From Lentimicrobiaceae bacterium (lineage in GTDB: Bacteria > Bacteroidota > Bacteroidia > Bacteroidales > F082), in assembly GCA_015061315.1 (NCBI GenBank), contig SUWV01000002.1, forward strand, positions 62,001 to 126,000: a stretch of DNA of 64,000 bases, in the 5' to 3' direction. The notes below the pieces were generated by a model. That model made no database searches and was not told the DNA's origin. It worked only from the letters and a program-made list of their open reading frames with translations. Position numbers and translations under genes: made by a program. Below, piece by piece: positions 34,313 through 42,860 of the stretch; position 1 is the first letter of the stretch; every line of letters starts with the position of its first letter.

Positions 34313-34339
34313 GTAAGGACGTATTGCATACGTCCCTAC
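34313..34339. repeat. GTA-GGACGTAT palindrome
   Basis: GTAaGGACGTAT-tgc-ATACGTCCcTAC, a variant of the GAGACG palindrome family, lies just downstream of secA and could act as a weak hairpin at its 3' end. Confidence 0.7.
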
Positions 34340-34344
34340 ATTAA

Positions 34345-37300
34345 TTATTCTTCTCTTCCGTGGCAGTTCTTATATTTCTTGCCGCTGCCACATGGACATG
34401 GGTCGTTGCGTCCGACTCTCTTCTCCACATGAATAGGCTGTGTCACCTGACGTTCTTGCGTGTTGCTGTGCGATTGCGATAACAAATCGTTGCGTTGTTC
34501 TTTCAACTTGCTTCTGTCGATGGCTCTCGCCCTTTGTTCTCTCACCTGACTGCCGTCTTGCATAGGAACGTCGGCACGCATCAAGAACGAAATGACTTCG
34601 GTGTTGATCTTCTGTATCATCTGCTTGAACATATTGAACGACTCGAACTTATAAATCAAAAGAGGATCTTTTTGTTCGTAATGTGCGTTCTGTACAGAAT
34701 GTTTCAACTCGTCTAACTCACGGAGATGTTCCTTCCACGACTCATCGATGATGCCGAGAGTGATGAATTTCTCTACTGATAATGTCACTTCTTTGGCTCC
34801 GTTCTCTACGGCTTTCTTCAGATTAACAACCACATTCATGCTCTTCTTGCCATCGGTGAATGGGATAAGAATATTCTCGTATTGTGTGTTCTTCTGTACG
34901 TTTTCTATCACAGGAAGTGTCTTCTCTCCAATGACGCGTGTCTTGTTGTTATATACTTCAAGTGCCTTGTCGAATAGCTTCTCTGAGAGCACTTCTAACT
35001 TGCCGCGTTTGAATTCGTCTTCTTCAAAAGGAAGGTCGATGCCCATGGTAGAGAGCACTTCTAATTTCAATCCTTCGTAATCGTTGCCTTCTTGGAATTT
35101 CTCTATCAGCGATTCGCCGAGGTCGTACATCATATTATTAATGTCTATCGAAAGACGTTCTCCGAACAAGGCATGACGTCTCTTTTCATATATCGCCTCG
35201 CGCTGTGAGTTCATCACGTCGTCGTATTCAAGAAGATGCTTACGTGTTCCAAAATGATTCTCTTCCACTTTCTTCTGTGCCTTCTCGATCTGTTTCGTGA
35301 TCATCGAATGTTGAATGACCTCGCCTTCTTGTAAACCTAATCTGTCCATGATAGGAGCGATGCGGTCGGAACCGAACATACGCATGAGGTCGTCTTCCAA
35401 GGATACGAAGAACTGTGAGCTACCGTTGTCGCCCTGACGACCAGAACGACCACGTAACTGACGGTCGACACGACGCGACTCATGACGCTCAGTGCCTATG
35501 ATAGCTAAACCTCCGGCTTCCTTGACACCTGGTCCTAACTTGATGTCGGTACCACGACCTGCCATGTTGGTGGCTATGGTGACGGTTCCTGCCTGACCAG
35601 CGTCTTTAACGACTTGTGCCTCCTTAGCGTGCAGCTTAGCATTCAAGACGTTATGTTTTATGCCTTTACGGCTGAGCATACGTGAGAGAAGCTCTGAGAC
35701 TTCAACGGAGGTTGTACCAACCAAAACAGGACGACCTTCTGCAACGAGCTCCTCGATATTCTCGATGACGGCATTGTATTTCTCGCGTTTTGTCTTATAA
35801 ATCAAATCTTCAGCGTCGATACGTGCTATCGGCTTGTTGGTAGGAATAACGACAACATCTAACTTATAGATGTCCCAGAACTCGCCTGCCTCTGTCTCAG
35901 CGGTACCTGTCATACCTGCAAGTTTATGATACATACGGAAGTAGTTCTGTAATGTGATAGTGGCGTAGGTCTGCGTAGCTGCTTCAACCTTAACGTTTTC
36001 CTTTGCCTCGACAGCTTGGTGTAATCCGTCTGACCAACGACGTCCTTCCATGATACGTCCAGTCTGCTCATCGACGATCTTAATCTTGTTGTCCATGATG
36101 ACATAGTCGACGTCTTTTTCAAACAGAGTATATGCTTTAAGAAGCTGCTGCACAGTATGCAGACGTTCCGATTTCTCTGAGAAGTTACGAAGCAGTTCAG
36201 ATTTCTTCATCACCTTTTCGTCGTTGGAGAGTCCGCTGCGTTCCAATTCTGCTATCTCAGAACCTACGTCAGGCAAGATGAAGAAGGTAGGGTTGTTATA
36301 AGCTTTAGTGAGTTCGTCGATACCTTTTTCGGTAAGGTCGACGCTATGTAGTTTCTCATCGATGACGAAATAAAGTTCATCGTCGATGATGTGCATGTTT
36401 TTCTGTTGTTCTTGTAGATAGAAGCCTTCGGTCTTTTGCATGAGGGCTTTCATGCCTTCCTCGCTGAGGAATTTTATCAAGGCGTTGTTTTTAGGAAGAC
36501 CTCTGTAGGCGCGGAAGAGCTGGTCGGCGCCGTGGCGCTTCTGTTCTTCGGTGGCGTTAGGATCTGTCAATATTTTCTTAGCTTCAGCCAAGCATAATGT
36601 CACCAATCTCTTCTGCGCTTCATAAAGTTTCACTACGTCAGGTTTAAGGACGTCGAACTCTTGATGGTCGCCGCGTGGCGTTGGTCCTGATATAATTAAA
36701 GGAGTACGGGCGTCGTCTATCAAGACGGAGTCGACCTCGTCGACGATAGCGAAGTGATGCTTGCGTTGAACCAACTCTTCTGGATTACCAGTCATGTTGT
36801 CGCGGAGGTAGTCGAAGCCGAATTCGTTGTTGGTACCGTAAGTGATGTCGGCGAGATAGGCGTTACGGCGTGCCTGTGAGTTAGGCTCGTGCTTGTCGAT
36901 GCAATCTACAGTGAGACCGAGGAATTCGTAAATCGTTCCCATCCACTCGGAGTCACGTTTTGCGAGGTAGTCGTTGACGGTGACTACGTGTACGCCTCGC
37001 CCTGCAAGAGCGTTGAGATATACAGGGAAAGTAGCGACTAAAGTCTTACCCTCACCAGTAGCCATCTCGGCAATCTTGCCTTGATGTAAAACGGCGCCGC
37101 CTATGACTTGAACATTATATGGAACCATGTCCCAAGTGACGGTGTTACCGCCTGCGACCCAGCTGTTGTCGTAATAGACCTTGTCGCCTTCAACATTGAT
37201 ATGATCGAATTTCGCTGCGAGCTCGCGGTCTAATTCTGTGGCTGTGGCTTCAACGACTTCATTCTCCTTGAAACGTTTGGCTGTCTCTTTCAAGACTGCA

Positions 37301-37629
37301 AAAGCCTCTGGCATAATGTTGTTGAGAGCTTCTTCAATCTTTTCTAACTGTTGTTTCTCGAGTTTATCGACTTGTTCATAAATCTCGTTTTTCTTCTCGA
37401 GTTCGAGATCTTCGTTTTCGGCTTTCAGTTTCAGTTCTTTTATGCGGGCTTCGTCTTCAGCAATATAATTGTTGATATATTCTTTAAATTCAACGGTCTT
37501 ATGACGAAGTGCGTCTATGTCTAAATTTTTAATTTTTTCGTAAGCTTCTAATGTTTTATCAAGAATCGGCTGCAAGGCTTTGTTGTCGCGCGATGCTTTG
37601 TTGCCGAATAATTTAGCTAAAAAACCCAT
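34345..37629 (-). CDS. secA: Preprotein translocase ATPase SecA
   Basis: 1,094 residues, the long form usual in Bacteroidota. It drives export of unfolded preproteins through SecYEG, the first step for all the signal-peptide proteins in this window. Motifs: [16 protein letters not shown] (Walker A), [21 protein letters not shown] (Walker B region), [13 protein letters not shown] and [10 protein letters not shown] in the second nucleotide fold, and a C-terminal zinc finger [14 protein letters not shown]. The insertions after residue 320 ([17 protein letters not shown]...) are typical of the phylum. A 'gagtcgcggagactc' word repeat lies in the leader. Confidence 0.98.
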   Translation of the reverse strand: MGFLAKLFGNKASRDNKALQPILDKTLEAYEKIKNLDIDALRHKTVEFKEYINNYIAEDEARIKELKLKAENEDLELEKKNEIYEQVDKLEKQQLEKIEEALNNIMPEAFAVLKETAKRFKENEVVEATATELDRELAAKFDHINVEGDKVYYDNSWVAGGNTVTWDMVPYNVQVIGGAVLHQGKIAEMATGEGKTLVATFPVYLNALAGRGVHVVTVNDYLAKRDSEWMGTIYEFLGLTVDCIDKHEPNSQARRNAYLADITYGTNNEFGFDYLRDNMTGNPEELVQRKHHFAIVDEVDSVLIDDARTPLIISGPTPRGDHQEFDVLKPDVVKLYEAQKRLVTLCLAEAKKILTDPNATEEQKRHGADQLFRAYRGLPKNNALIKFLSEEGMKALMQKTEGFYLQEQQKNMHIIDDELYFVIDEKLHSVDLTEKGIDELTKAYNNPTFFILPDVGSEIAELERSGLSNDEKVMKKSELLRNFSEKSERLHTVQQLLKAYTLFEKDVDYVIMDNKIKIVDEQTGRIMEGRRWSDGLHQAVEAKENVKVEAATQTYATITLQNYFRMYHKLAGMTGTAETEAGEFWDIYKLDVVVIPTNKPIARIDAEDLIYKTKREKYNAVIENIEELVAEGRPVLVGTTSVEVSELLSRMLSRKGIKHNVLNAKLHAKEAQVVKDAGQAGTVTIATNMAGRGTDIKLGPGVKEAGGLAIIGTERHESRRVDRQLRGRSGRQGDNGSSQFFVSLEDDLMRMFGSDRIAPIMDRLGLQEGEVIQHSMITKQIEKAQKKVEENHFGTRKHLLEYDDVMNSQREAIYEKRRHALFGERLSIDINNMMYDLGESLIEKFQEGNDYEGLKLEVLSTMGIDLPFEEDEFKRGKLEVLSEKLFDKALEVYNNKTRVIGEKTLPVIENVQKNTQYENILIPFTDGKKSMNVVVNLKKAVENGAKEVTLSVEKFITLGIIDESWKEHLRELDELKHSVQNAHYEQKDPLLIYKFESFNMFKQMIQKINTEVISFLMRADVPMQDGSQVREQRARAIDRSKLKEQRNDLLSQSHSNTQERQVTQPIHVEKRVGRNDPCPCGSGKKYKNCHGREE

Positions 37630-37730
37630 ATCTGTTTTGTTTTAATTTAATTCAATTTCTGTGAGACTTGCGTCCTTGAGTCTCCGCGACTCTAATTATC
37701 AAACTTTGTGCAAAAATAACGATTTTTATG

Positions 37731-39131
37731 TTATTTTTTATGATAATAATTATAAATTCTTCTTATGTGAAAATCAAGCTCTTGATCGGGTGATGGTGCT
37801 GGCGCCATGCCTATCTTATTGTCTTTTCCTAAGATGATATAATCAGGGAAAATCTTAACCTGATATTTCTCGAGAAGCATGATGTCGTTACCGAGATTGA
37901 GCAATTTCCATTTATATCCTTTGTTATCAAATAATTGCTTGAAATCGTCGAAACTGTCTTTGGTGGCAATAGTGATGATTTTGACATTGTCTTTCCATTG
38001 CTCCGACAAATCTTTTAAAATCTTGAACTGATAATCTGTCATGTCGGAGACTTTATTGACAAATTGAAGTAAGACAATATCGTCTTTATAATCAGATGAT
38101 TTTATGATGTTGCCGTCCTTATCTTCTAAAGCAAAAGTAGGCGCATCACTGTTAAATGACAGTCGGTAGATTTGTTTTATAATATCGTTTATAATTTCTT
38201 TATTATTATGATTTTCAGTGTTATGTGCTACGGCTTCGATGTAAGTGAGAATCTGTTTTTTCTCATCAGGCATCTCGTAATACATTCTCTTTAAGTTGCA
38301 GGCTATGATAATTTCTGCCAAATCTTGATTATCTGCCAAAAAGGCATCTTTTTCGTTAATATATTTTAAGAAACTGTCATAGTTATCATAAAGTAAATTT
38401 CTGATGTCAGATGGATGAAATTGTTTTGATGACAGATAATTTGAAAATATCTCTTGAAACAAGTTCATATATGCTGGGTGGGAATATAAAATCTTTTGTT
38501 TGTTAAAATGCTGGTTGATGACTTTTTTTGCATTATCGTTATTGATAACCATTTGTAAAGCTGCCTTGCGATAACGTATGTTGTCTTTGATGAAATCGGA
38601 ATTTATCTCACCTAATTCTTTCTCTATCTGATTGTCTAAACTGTCGAGCATCGAGAGCTGACGGCTTCTGTAAATCTTGTTAAAATTGTTTATGATGAAA
38701 TCGTCGATAATCAGATCGGACATATAATATTGATAATAAAGATTGTCATCGTCAGAGTTAATAATTTTTATGTTAGGATTTTGACGTTCAAAATAAGAGA
38801 CATATTCTTCTTGATTAGGAATTACTATCTCTATTTCATAGCTTGAATTAGGCTTCAACAACATATCGACGCGTTCAAGATCTATAGCTATCTGTGCTAA
38901 AACCACATCATCAATATCAGTCTCGATAATGAACTTGCCTTCTTCATCGGAATGTGTCTCATAAATAGTAGTCTGCTCGTAAGTAAGCATGTCGTTATAG
39001 GTAAGGAGACGAATCAAAGCACCCGACAGCTTCTTGTCGTCAGACGACTTAACACTTCCTTCGATGGAAATATTTTGTGAAAATAAATTAAGACTGAAAA
39101 ATAATGATATTAGTAAAATGTATTTTCTCAT
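37731..39131 (-). CDS. Secreted/periplasmic thioredoxin-like protein lacking the CxxC pair
   Basis: 466 residues. A signal peptide (MRKYILLISLFFSLNLFSQ) is followed by a carboxypeptidase-regulatory-like beta domain (about 22-105), a long helical middle, and a C-terminal thioredoxin-like fold from about 335 (APTFALEDKDGNIIKSSDYKDDIVLLQF). In TlpA/ResA relatives the strand after the hydrophobic core is followed by WCxxC. Here it reads NKVSDMTDYQ with no cysteine, so disulfide exchange is not expected. The cis-proline region (KIFPDYIIL) is kept. This resembles redox-dead TlpA-like proteins of Bacteroidota; the role is unknown. It lies between secA and coaD on the same strand. Confidence 0.75.
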   Translation of the reverse strand: MRKYILLISLFFSLNLFSQNISIEGSVKSSDDKKLSGALIRLLTYNDMLTYEQTTIYETHSDEEGKFIIETDIDDVVLAQIAIDLERVDMLLKPNSSYEIEIVIPNQEEYVSYFERQNPNIKIINSDDDNLYYQYYMSDLIIDDFIINNFNKIYRSRQLSMLDSLDNQIEKELGEINSDFIKDNIRYRKAALQMVINNDNAKKVINQHFNKQKILYSHPAYMNLFQEIFSNYLSSKQFHPSDIRNLLYDNYDSFLKYINEKDAFLADNQDLAEIIIACNLKRMYYEMPDEKKQILTYIEAVAHNTENHNNKEIINDIIKQIYRLSFNSDAPTFALEDKDGNIIKSSDYKDDIVLLQFVNKVSDMTDYQFKILKDLSEQWKDNVKIITIATKDSFDDFKQLFDNKGYKWKLLNLGNDIMLLEKYQVKIFPDYIILGKDNKIGMAPAPSPDQELDFHIRRIYNYYHKK

Positions 39132-39174
39132 ATCAAGATAACGATACTTTATTATTTATATTTTATCTTTTCCT

Positions 39175-39642
39175 TCAGGTTCTCATTTTCAAATAAACCG
39201 CTTCTGGAACGAATTGTTCGATGGAGCAGTTATGTTTTATCAAGTCTCTTACCACCGTCGATGACACACATCGCAGCGATGGCTCTGTCAGTAAGAAGAC
39301 AGTCTCTATTTCGGGGCATATTTTCTTGTTAGCTTCAGCTATAGTAGCTTCATATTCCAAGTCGGCGCTTCCGCGTAATCCTCTTATTATGAATTCGGCG
39401 CCGACGCTTTTGCAGAAATCGACGGTGAGACCTTCATAATGCGCTACTTTCACCTTAGGATAATCGGCGAATACGTCTTTGATCCACTGAAGTCGCTGCT
39501 CCAAACTGAAGGCGTTTTTTTTCATTATGTTCTCGCCAATGGCGACGATGATCTCATCGAAGAGAGGCATCGCTTTCAATATTATATTTTCATGACCTTT
39601 CGTTATAGGGTCGAAAGAACCCGAGAATACTGCTTTTTTCAT
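39175..39642 (-). CDS. coaD: Pantetheine-phosphate adenylyltransferase
   Basis: 155 residues, usual length. It makes dephospho-CoA from 4'-phosphopantetheine and ATP. Motifs: GSFDPITKGHENII (nucleotidyltransferase TxGH signature), EFIIRGLRGSADLEYE, and VSSTVVRDLIKH (ISSTxxR-type) near the C-terminus. It probably forms an operon with the NUDIX gene upstream. Confidence 0.96.
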   Translation of the reverse strand: MKKAVFSGSFDPITKGHENIILKAMPLFDEIIVAIGENIMKKNAFSLEQRLQWIKDVFADYPKVKVAHYEGLTVDFCKSVGAEFIIRGLRGSADLEYEATIAEANKKICPEIETVFLLTEPSLRCVSSTVVRDLIKHNCSIEQFVPEAVYLKMRT

Positions 39643-39679
39643 TTTTTAAGTCAATAAGTCAATAAGTAACCATTAATTG

Positions 39680-40312
39680 TTAATTGTCAATTGTTAATTG
39701 TAAACTGTAAATTATTTCCCCCAATGTTTCTTTTAGGGATATGAAGGTCTTTTCTAAAAACTCATTGACGTTGTTTTTGTTTAAGAGAAAGACTTTCGAG
39801 ATGCCTTCTTCGGTTTGAGGTTTTGGTTTGAATTCGTCCTTGCTTTTCATCAGGAACCATGATGTCTGTTTCAAGGTCCATTGTCCGTCAAGGAGATAGC
39901 AGTGATGTGACGATGGCAGCTGTCGTATTATCTCGAGGTTTGAGATGGAAGTCTCTTCGCTTACTTCACGCAGAGATGCTACGTCGGGTGTCTCTCCTTT
40001 TTCGATATGACCTTTCGGCAGATCGGGTTTGCCGTTTCTTTCTATCGCCACGATTTCATTATTAACAAGGACGAGACCGCCGGCTGCCGGTGCATAGTTG
40101 AATAATGATCTGAAAACAGCAGTCAAAATCTCATTATCTACATCGTCGATATAAAGATTTTCATCACCATTTTCGAGCCAATATTTTATTTTATTGAGCG
40201 TATTTTCAAAGTCTTGCGTCTGACATGACGACTCATTATATTCGTTATATAAACATTGTTCAAAAAAATTTCTGCAGACAAGCATCTTATTATTGCAAAA
40301 AAGTCTATACAT
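39680..40312 (-). CDS. NUDIX hydrolase
   Basis: 210 residues. The NUDIX box is complete: GHIEKGETPDVASLREVSEE. The N-terminal about 65 residues are an extra domain seen in Bacteroidota NUDIX proteins encoded beside pyrE/coaD; the substrate is unknown. Its start (40310-40312) lies 28 bp from the pyrE start, so the two genes are divergent with overlapping promoters. The last residues (LQLTIDN) and the stop codon are read from the 'aattgtcaattgtt' word array, which suggests the original C-terminus was replaced or extended by repeat DNA. Confidence 0.88.
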   Translation of the reverse strand: MYRLFCNNKMLVCRNFFEQCLYNEYNESSCQTQDFENTLNKIKYWLENGDENLYIDDVDNEILTAVFRSLFNYAPAAGGLVLVNNEIVAIERNGKPDLPKGHIEKGETPDVASLREVSEETSISNLEIIRQLPSSHHCYLLDGQWTLKQTSWFLMKSKDEFKPKPQTEEGISKVFLLNKNNVNEFLEKTFISLKETLGEIIYSLQLTIDN

Positions 40313-40339
40313 TTGCCAAAAAATTTAAAGGTTAATTTT

Positions 40340-40987
40340 ATGAACGAACAAGAAACATCATTGGCACTTGCCAGTTTCCTTTTGCAAATTAAAGCAATTA
40401 AATTGAATCCTGCAAATCCTTTTACTTGGGCATCAGGATTAAAGAGTCCTATCTATTGTGACAACCGCGTGACATTGTCATATCCACAAGTCAGGACTTT
40501 CATCCGTGAAGGATTCGTTAAAATGTGTTTAGACAAGTTTGGCAAACCGGATGTTATTGCTGGTGTTGCCACAGGCGGTATCCCACAAGGCGCGCTCGTA
40601 GCACAAGAATTAGGATTACCTTTCGTATATGTACGCTCAGAGAAGAAATCTCATGGCATGAACAACCAAGTCGAAGGTATCATCAATAGCGGCCAGTCTG
40701 TAGTTATTATCGAAGACCTTGTCTCAACAGGTAAGTCAAGCTTGAACGCAGTGGAAGCATTACGCGAAAAAGGTGCAGTCATCAAAGGTATGCTCGCTAT
40801 CTTTACCTATGGAATGGATGTGGCAACAGAGAACTTCAAGAACAATAAATGTGAGTTGTTTACCTTGACAAACTATAACACTTTGGTTCAGAAAGCTGCC
40901 GAAGAAAGCTATATCAGAGAAGACGATTTGGCATCCTTGATGGAATGGAAAAAAGACCCACAGGCTTGGAGCGACGCAAGAATTTAA
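40340..40987 (+). CDS. pyrE: Orotate phosphoribosyltransferase
   Basis: 215 residues from the ATG at 40340. It joins orotate and PRPP to orotidine 5'-phosphate in pyrimidine synthesis. It shows KLNPANPFTWASGLKSPIYCDNR at the N-terminus, RSEKKSHGMNNQVEG (flexible loop) and VVIIEDLVSTGKSS (PRPP-binding motif). An upstream in-frame start at 40256 would run antisense through the NUDIX gene start and across the -7 box TACATTTG (40308-40315), so I reject it. Next gene: SRPBCC protein, about 135 nt downstream after a composite repeat. Confidence 0.97.
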   Translation: MNEQETSLALASFLLQIKAIKLNPANPFTWASGLKSPIYCDNRVTLSYPQVRTFIREGFVKMCLDKFGKPDVIAGVATGGIPQGALVAQELGLPFVYVRSEKKSHGMNNQVEGIINSGQSVVIIEDLVSTGKSSLNAVEALREKGAVIKGMLAIFTYGMDVATENFKNNKCELFTLTNYNTLVQKAAEESYIREDDLASLMEWKKDPQAWSDARI

Positions 40988-40993
40988 ATTAAT

Positions 40994-41095
40994 AAGTCTA
41001 CAAGTCAACAGGTCGACGAGACAACAAGTAGAGACGCGTCAATGCAACTTGAAAATTAAAACACATTGACACGTCTCTTTTTTATATCGTCTCTT
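40994..41095. repeat. Composite repeat: caagtcaac array plus GAGACG palindrome
   Basis: 'gtctacaagtcaac' words run directly into the palindrome at 41031-41077 (arms GAGACGcGTCAATG / CATTGACaCGTCTC). T-rich 'cgtctctttttta' ends follow, so the palindrome could also terminate pyrE transcription. Confidence 0.8.
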
Positions 41096-41121
41096 TTTTA
41101 TAACCACAAAGAACATAAATT

Positions 41122-41535
41122 ATGATTTTTAAAAGTAAATGGGCTAAGAGTGCTCGCTCGGAAAAGGAACTGTTCGAGTATGTAGGCAACATGAATAATT
41201 TGCCGTCTGTTCTGCCTGAACAGGTCGTTAATGTTACTGCCGATTGCGACAATCTGTCGTTTACCATACAAGGCATGGGAAGCATTGCGTTGCAGGTGAC
41301 AAAACGAGAACCTAATTGCTTGATACAACTTTCACCAGTAGGAAAGACGCCTTTTCAATTCGTATTGAATGTTTATATTAGAGACAACAAGACAACGAGT
41401 CAACAGGACAACGAGTCAGAGTGTTGCTTTGAGATAGATGCTCAGCTTAATCCGCTGATGCAGATGATGGCATCACGACCTTTGCAGAACTTGGTGGATA
41501 TGATGTGTGCGGAGTTTGAAAATTTGAAAATCTGA
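41122..41535 (+). CDS. SRPBCC (START-like) domain protein
   Basis: 137 residues with the short helix-grip pattern of the SRPBCC superfamily (MIFKSKWAKSARSEKELFEYVGNMNNL... ending MMASRPLQNLVDMMCAEFE). Such a gene commonly follows pyrE in Bacteroidota; the ligand is unknown. The segment NKTTSQQDNES (about 88-99) is encoded by the interspersed 'gacaacgagtcaacag' array and forms a non-conserved loop. The C-terminal ENLKI and the stop come from a 'gaaaatttgaaaatctga' array, so two repeat types enter this one gene. Confidence 0.8.
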   Translation: MIFKSKWAKSARSEKELFEYVGNMNNLPSVLPEQVVNVTADCDNLSFTIQGMGSIALQVTKREPNCLIQLSPVGKTPFQFVLNVYIRDNKTTSQQDNESECCFEIDAQLNPLMQMMASRPLQNLVDMMCAEFENLKI

Positions 41536-41583
41536 GAAACTGAGAAAATTTTCAGGTTTTCAGTTTTTCAATTTTTCAGATTC
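41521..41583. repeat. Inverted ttttcagat arrays between convergent genes
   Basis: 'gaaaatctgagaaactgag' on the left and 'tcaggttttcagtttttca' on the right can pair between the stops of the SRPBCC gene (+) and birA (-). It is placed as a bidirectional terminator. Confidence 0.7.
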
Positions 41584-42304
41584 TAAAAATGATTTCTTTT
41601 AAATCACAAACGACTTCACGGTCGTTTTTTTCTTTTAAGACAAGACGCCCAAATCTGTCGTAACCGACAATCTTCATTTCTTTCACAATGCCTTCATGCT
41701 CAAACAACGCCCATCGTTTGTAGCGATAAAGATGATTGATGTAACTGTCGGCTATTGAAACCTGACCCTGACCCTTGTAGACTCGTAGACTCGTAGACTT
41801 GTAGACTTCTAAAAGGAGTCTCTCCAAATCATAATCCTTACCCGTTATCATCTTCATCGAGATTGGATTGGGAAGACTTTTATCGAAATATGTCTGATTT
41901 ACGTTAAGACCGATGCCGATAATAGAAGTCCCTAGCATCATTCCTTTGATTTCGTTTTTAATTAAAATGCCAGCTATTTTCTTGTCGTTGAAATATATGT
42001 CGTTAGGCCATTTTATGAAGAGCGACTCTTCCGGCAGATATTTTTTCAAGACGTCAATCATCGCGACAGAAACCATCTGAGTGAGAAGAAACTGATTCTC
42101 GGCTTTAAGAAAACTCATGTCGAGAGCGATGCTGAAAAGCAAATTCATTCCGTCCTCACTTTGCCACACATTGCATCCTTGACCTTTGCCCGAAGTCTGG
42201 AAATCGGCAACGACAATATTATCCGTAATATCAATGCCTTCATCAAGAAGACGCTGAAGATATTGATTAGTAGATTCTATATTTTTGAAATGTGTTATTT
42301 TCAT
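41576..42304 (-). CDS. birA: Biotin--[acetyl-CoA-carboxylase] ligase, monofunctional
   Basis: 242 residues without the N-terminal DNA-binding domain of E. coli BirA, so an enzyme only. It attaches biotin to carboxylase lysines. Motifs: DFQTSGKGQGCNVWQS (biotinyl-AMP loop), FIKWPNDIYFNDKKIAGILI and GIGLNVNQ. The stretch YKSTSLRVYKG (about 165-177) is encoded by an imperfect tandem 'gtctacaagtctacgagtc' array at 41774-41810. It sits in a linker before the C-terminal SH3-like domain. A -7-like TATTTTTG lies upstream on the minus strand (42312-42319). Confidence 0.93.
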   Translation of the reverse strand: MKITHFKNIESTNQYLQRLLDEGIDITDNIVVADFQTSGKGQGCNVWQSEDGMNLLFSIALDMSFLKAENQFLLTQMVSVAMIDVLKKYLPEESLFIKWPNDIYFNDKKIAGILIKNEIKGMMLGTSIIGIGLNVNQTYFDKSLPNPISMKMITGKDYDLERLLLEVYKSTSLRVYKGQGQVSIADSYINHLYRYKRWALFEHEGIVKEMKIVGYDRFGRLVLKEKNDREVVCDLKEIIFRI

Positions 42305-42423
42305 TATATCGCAAAAATAAACATTTTGTAAATTAGATAGTGCTTTTTTAATTTTATTATGATTGTATTATTTTCAAATTTAAAAAACTACAGACTGTAG
42401 ACCGTAGTCTGTTGACTTTTTAT

Positions 42424-42431
42424 TATCTTTG
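42424..42431 (+). promoter_or_regulatory. -7 box for rsfS-ftsH
   Basis: TATCTTTG lies 27 nt before the ATG of rsfS; no well-spaced -33 TTG is seen. A TTG codon inside this box could extend the frame upstream, but it would coincide with the promoter. Confidence 0.5.
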
Positions 42432-42458
42432 CAGAAAAATAATTTTACATTAGAAATC

Positions 42459-42830
42459 ATGAGAGTAAGACACGAATCAGATAATCCTGAAAATGTAGTT
42501 TCAGCTGTTGTTGAAACGATGCAAGAACTTAAAGCTAAAGATATTGTTTCATTGGATTTGCGAGATATATATTCATCGGTGACTGACTATTTTGTGATAT
42601 GTCATGCGCAGTCGAAGACACAGGTTTCTGCCATTGCTGACAGAATACTCGACAATCTTCGCGACAATCATCATGTCAAGCCATATCATTATGAAGGTTT
42701 TGAAAATGCGGAATGGATTTTGATAGACTACATCGACGTAGTAGTTCATGTCTTCTTGGAGCCAAAACGCGAGTTCTATAAATTAGAGTCGTTATGGGCT
42801 GACGCTGAAAGAACTTCTTACGAAGATTAA
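42459..42830 (+). CDS. rsfS: Ribosomal silencing factor RsfS
   Basis: 123 residues from the ATG at 42459. It binds ribosomal protein L14 and blocks subunit joining when nutrients are low. The family pattern is clear: DIVSLDLRDIYSSVTDYFVICHAQSKTQ, then HYEGFENAEWILIDYIDVVVHVF and FYKLESLWADA. It precedes ftsH by 30 nt, probably as one operon, the usual order in Bacteroidota. Confidence 0.95.
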   Translation: MRVRHESDNPENVVSAVVETMQELKAKDIVSLDLRDIYSSVTDYFVICHAQSKTQVSAIADRILDNLRDNHHVKPYHYEGFENAEWILIDYIDVVVHVFLEPKREFYKLESLWADAERTSYED

Positions 42831-42860
42831 GTTTAACGCATTTTAAAAACAACTGATTAA

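Noticed and set aside
40256..40339. Upstream extension of pyrE
   Set aside because: It would overlap the divergent NUDIX start and the -7 box; the family N-terminus begins right after the ATG at 40340.
42429..42458. Upstream TTG start of rsfS
   Set aside because: The TTG is part of the TATCTTTG promoter box; the ATG at 42459 fits the family.
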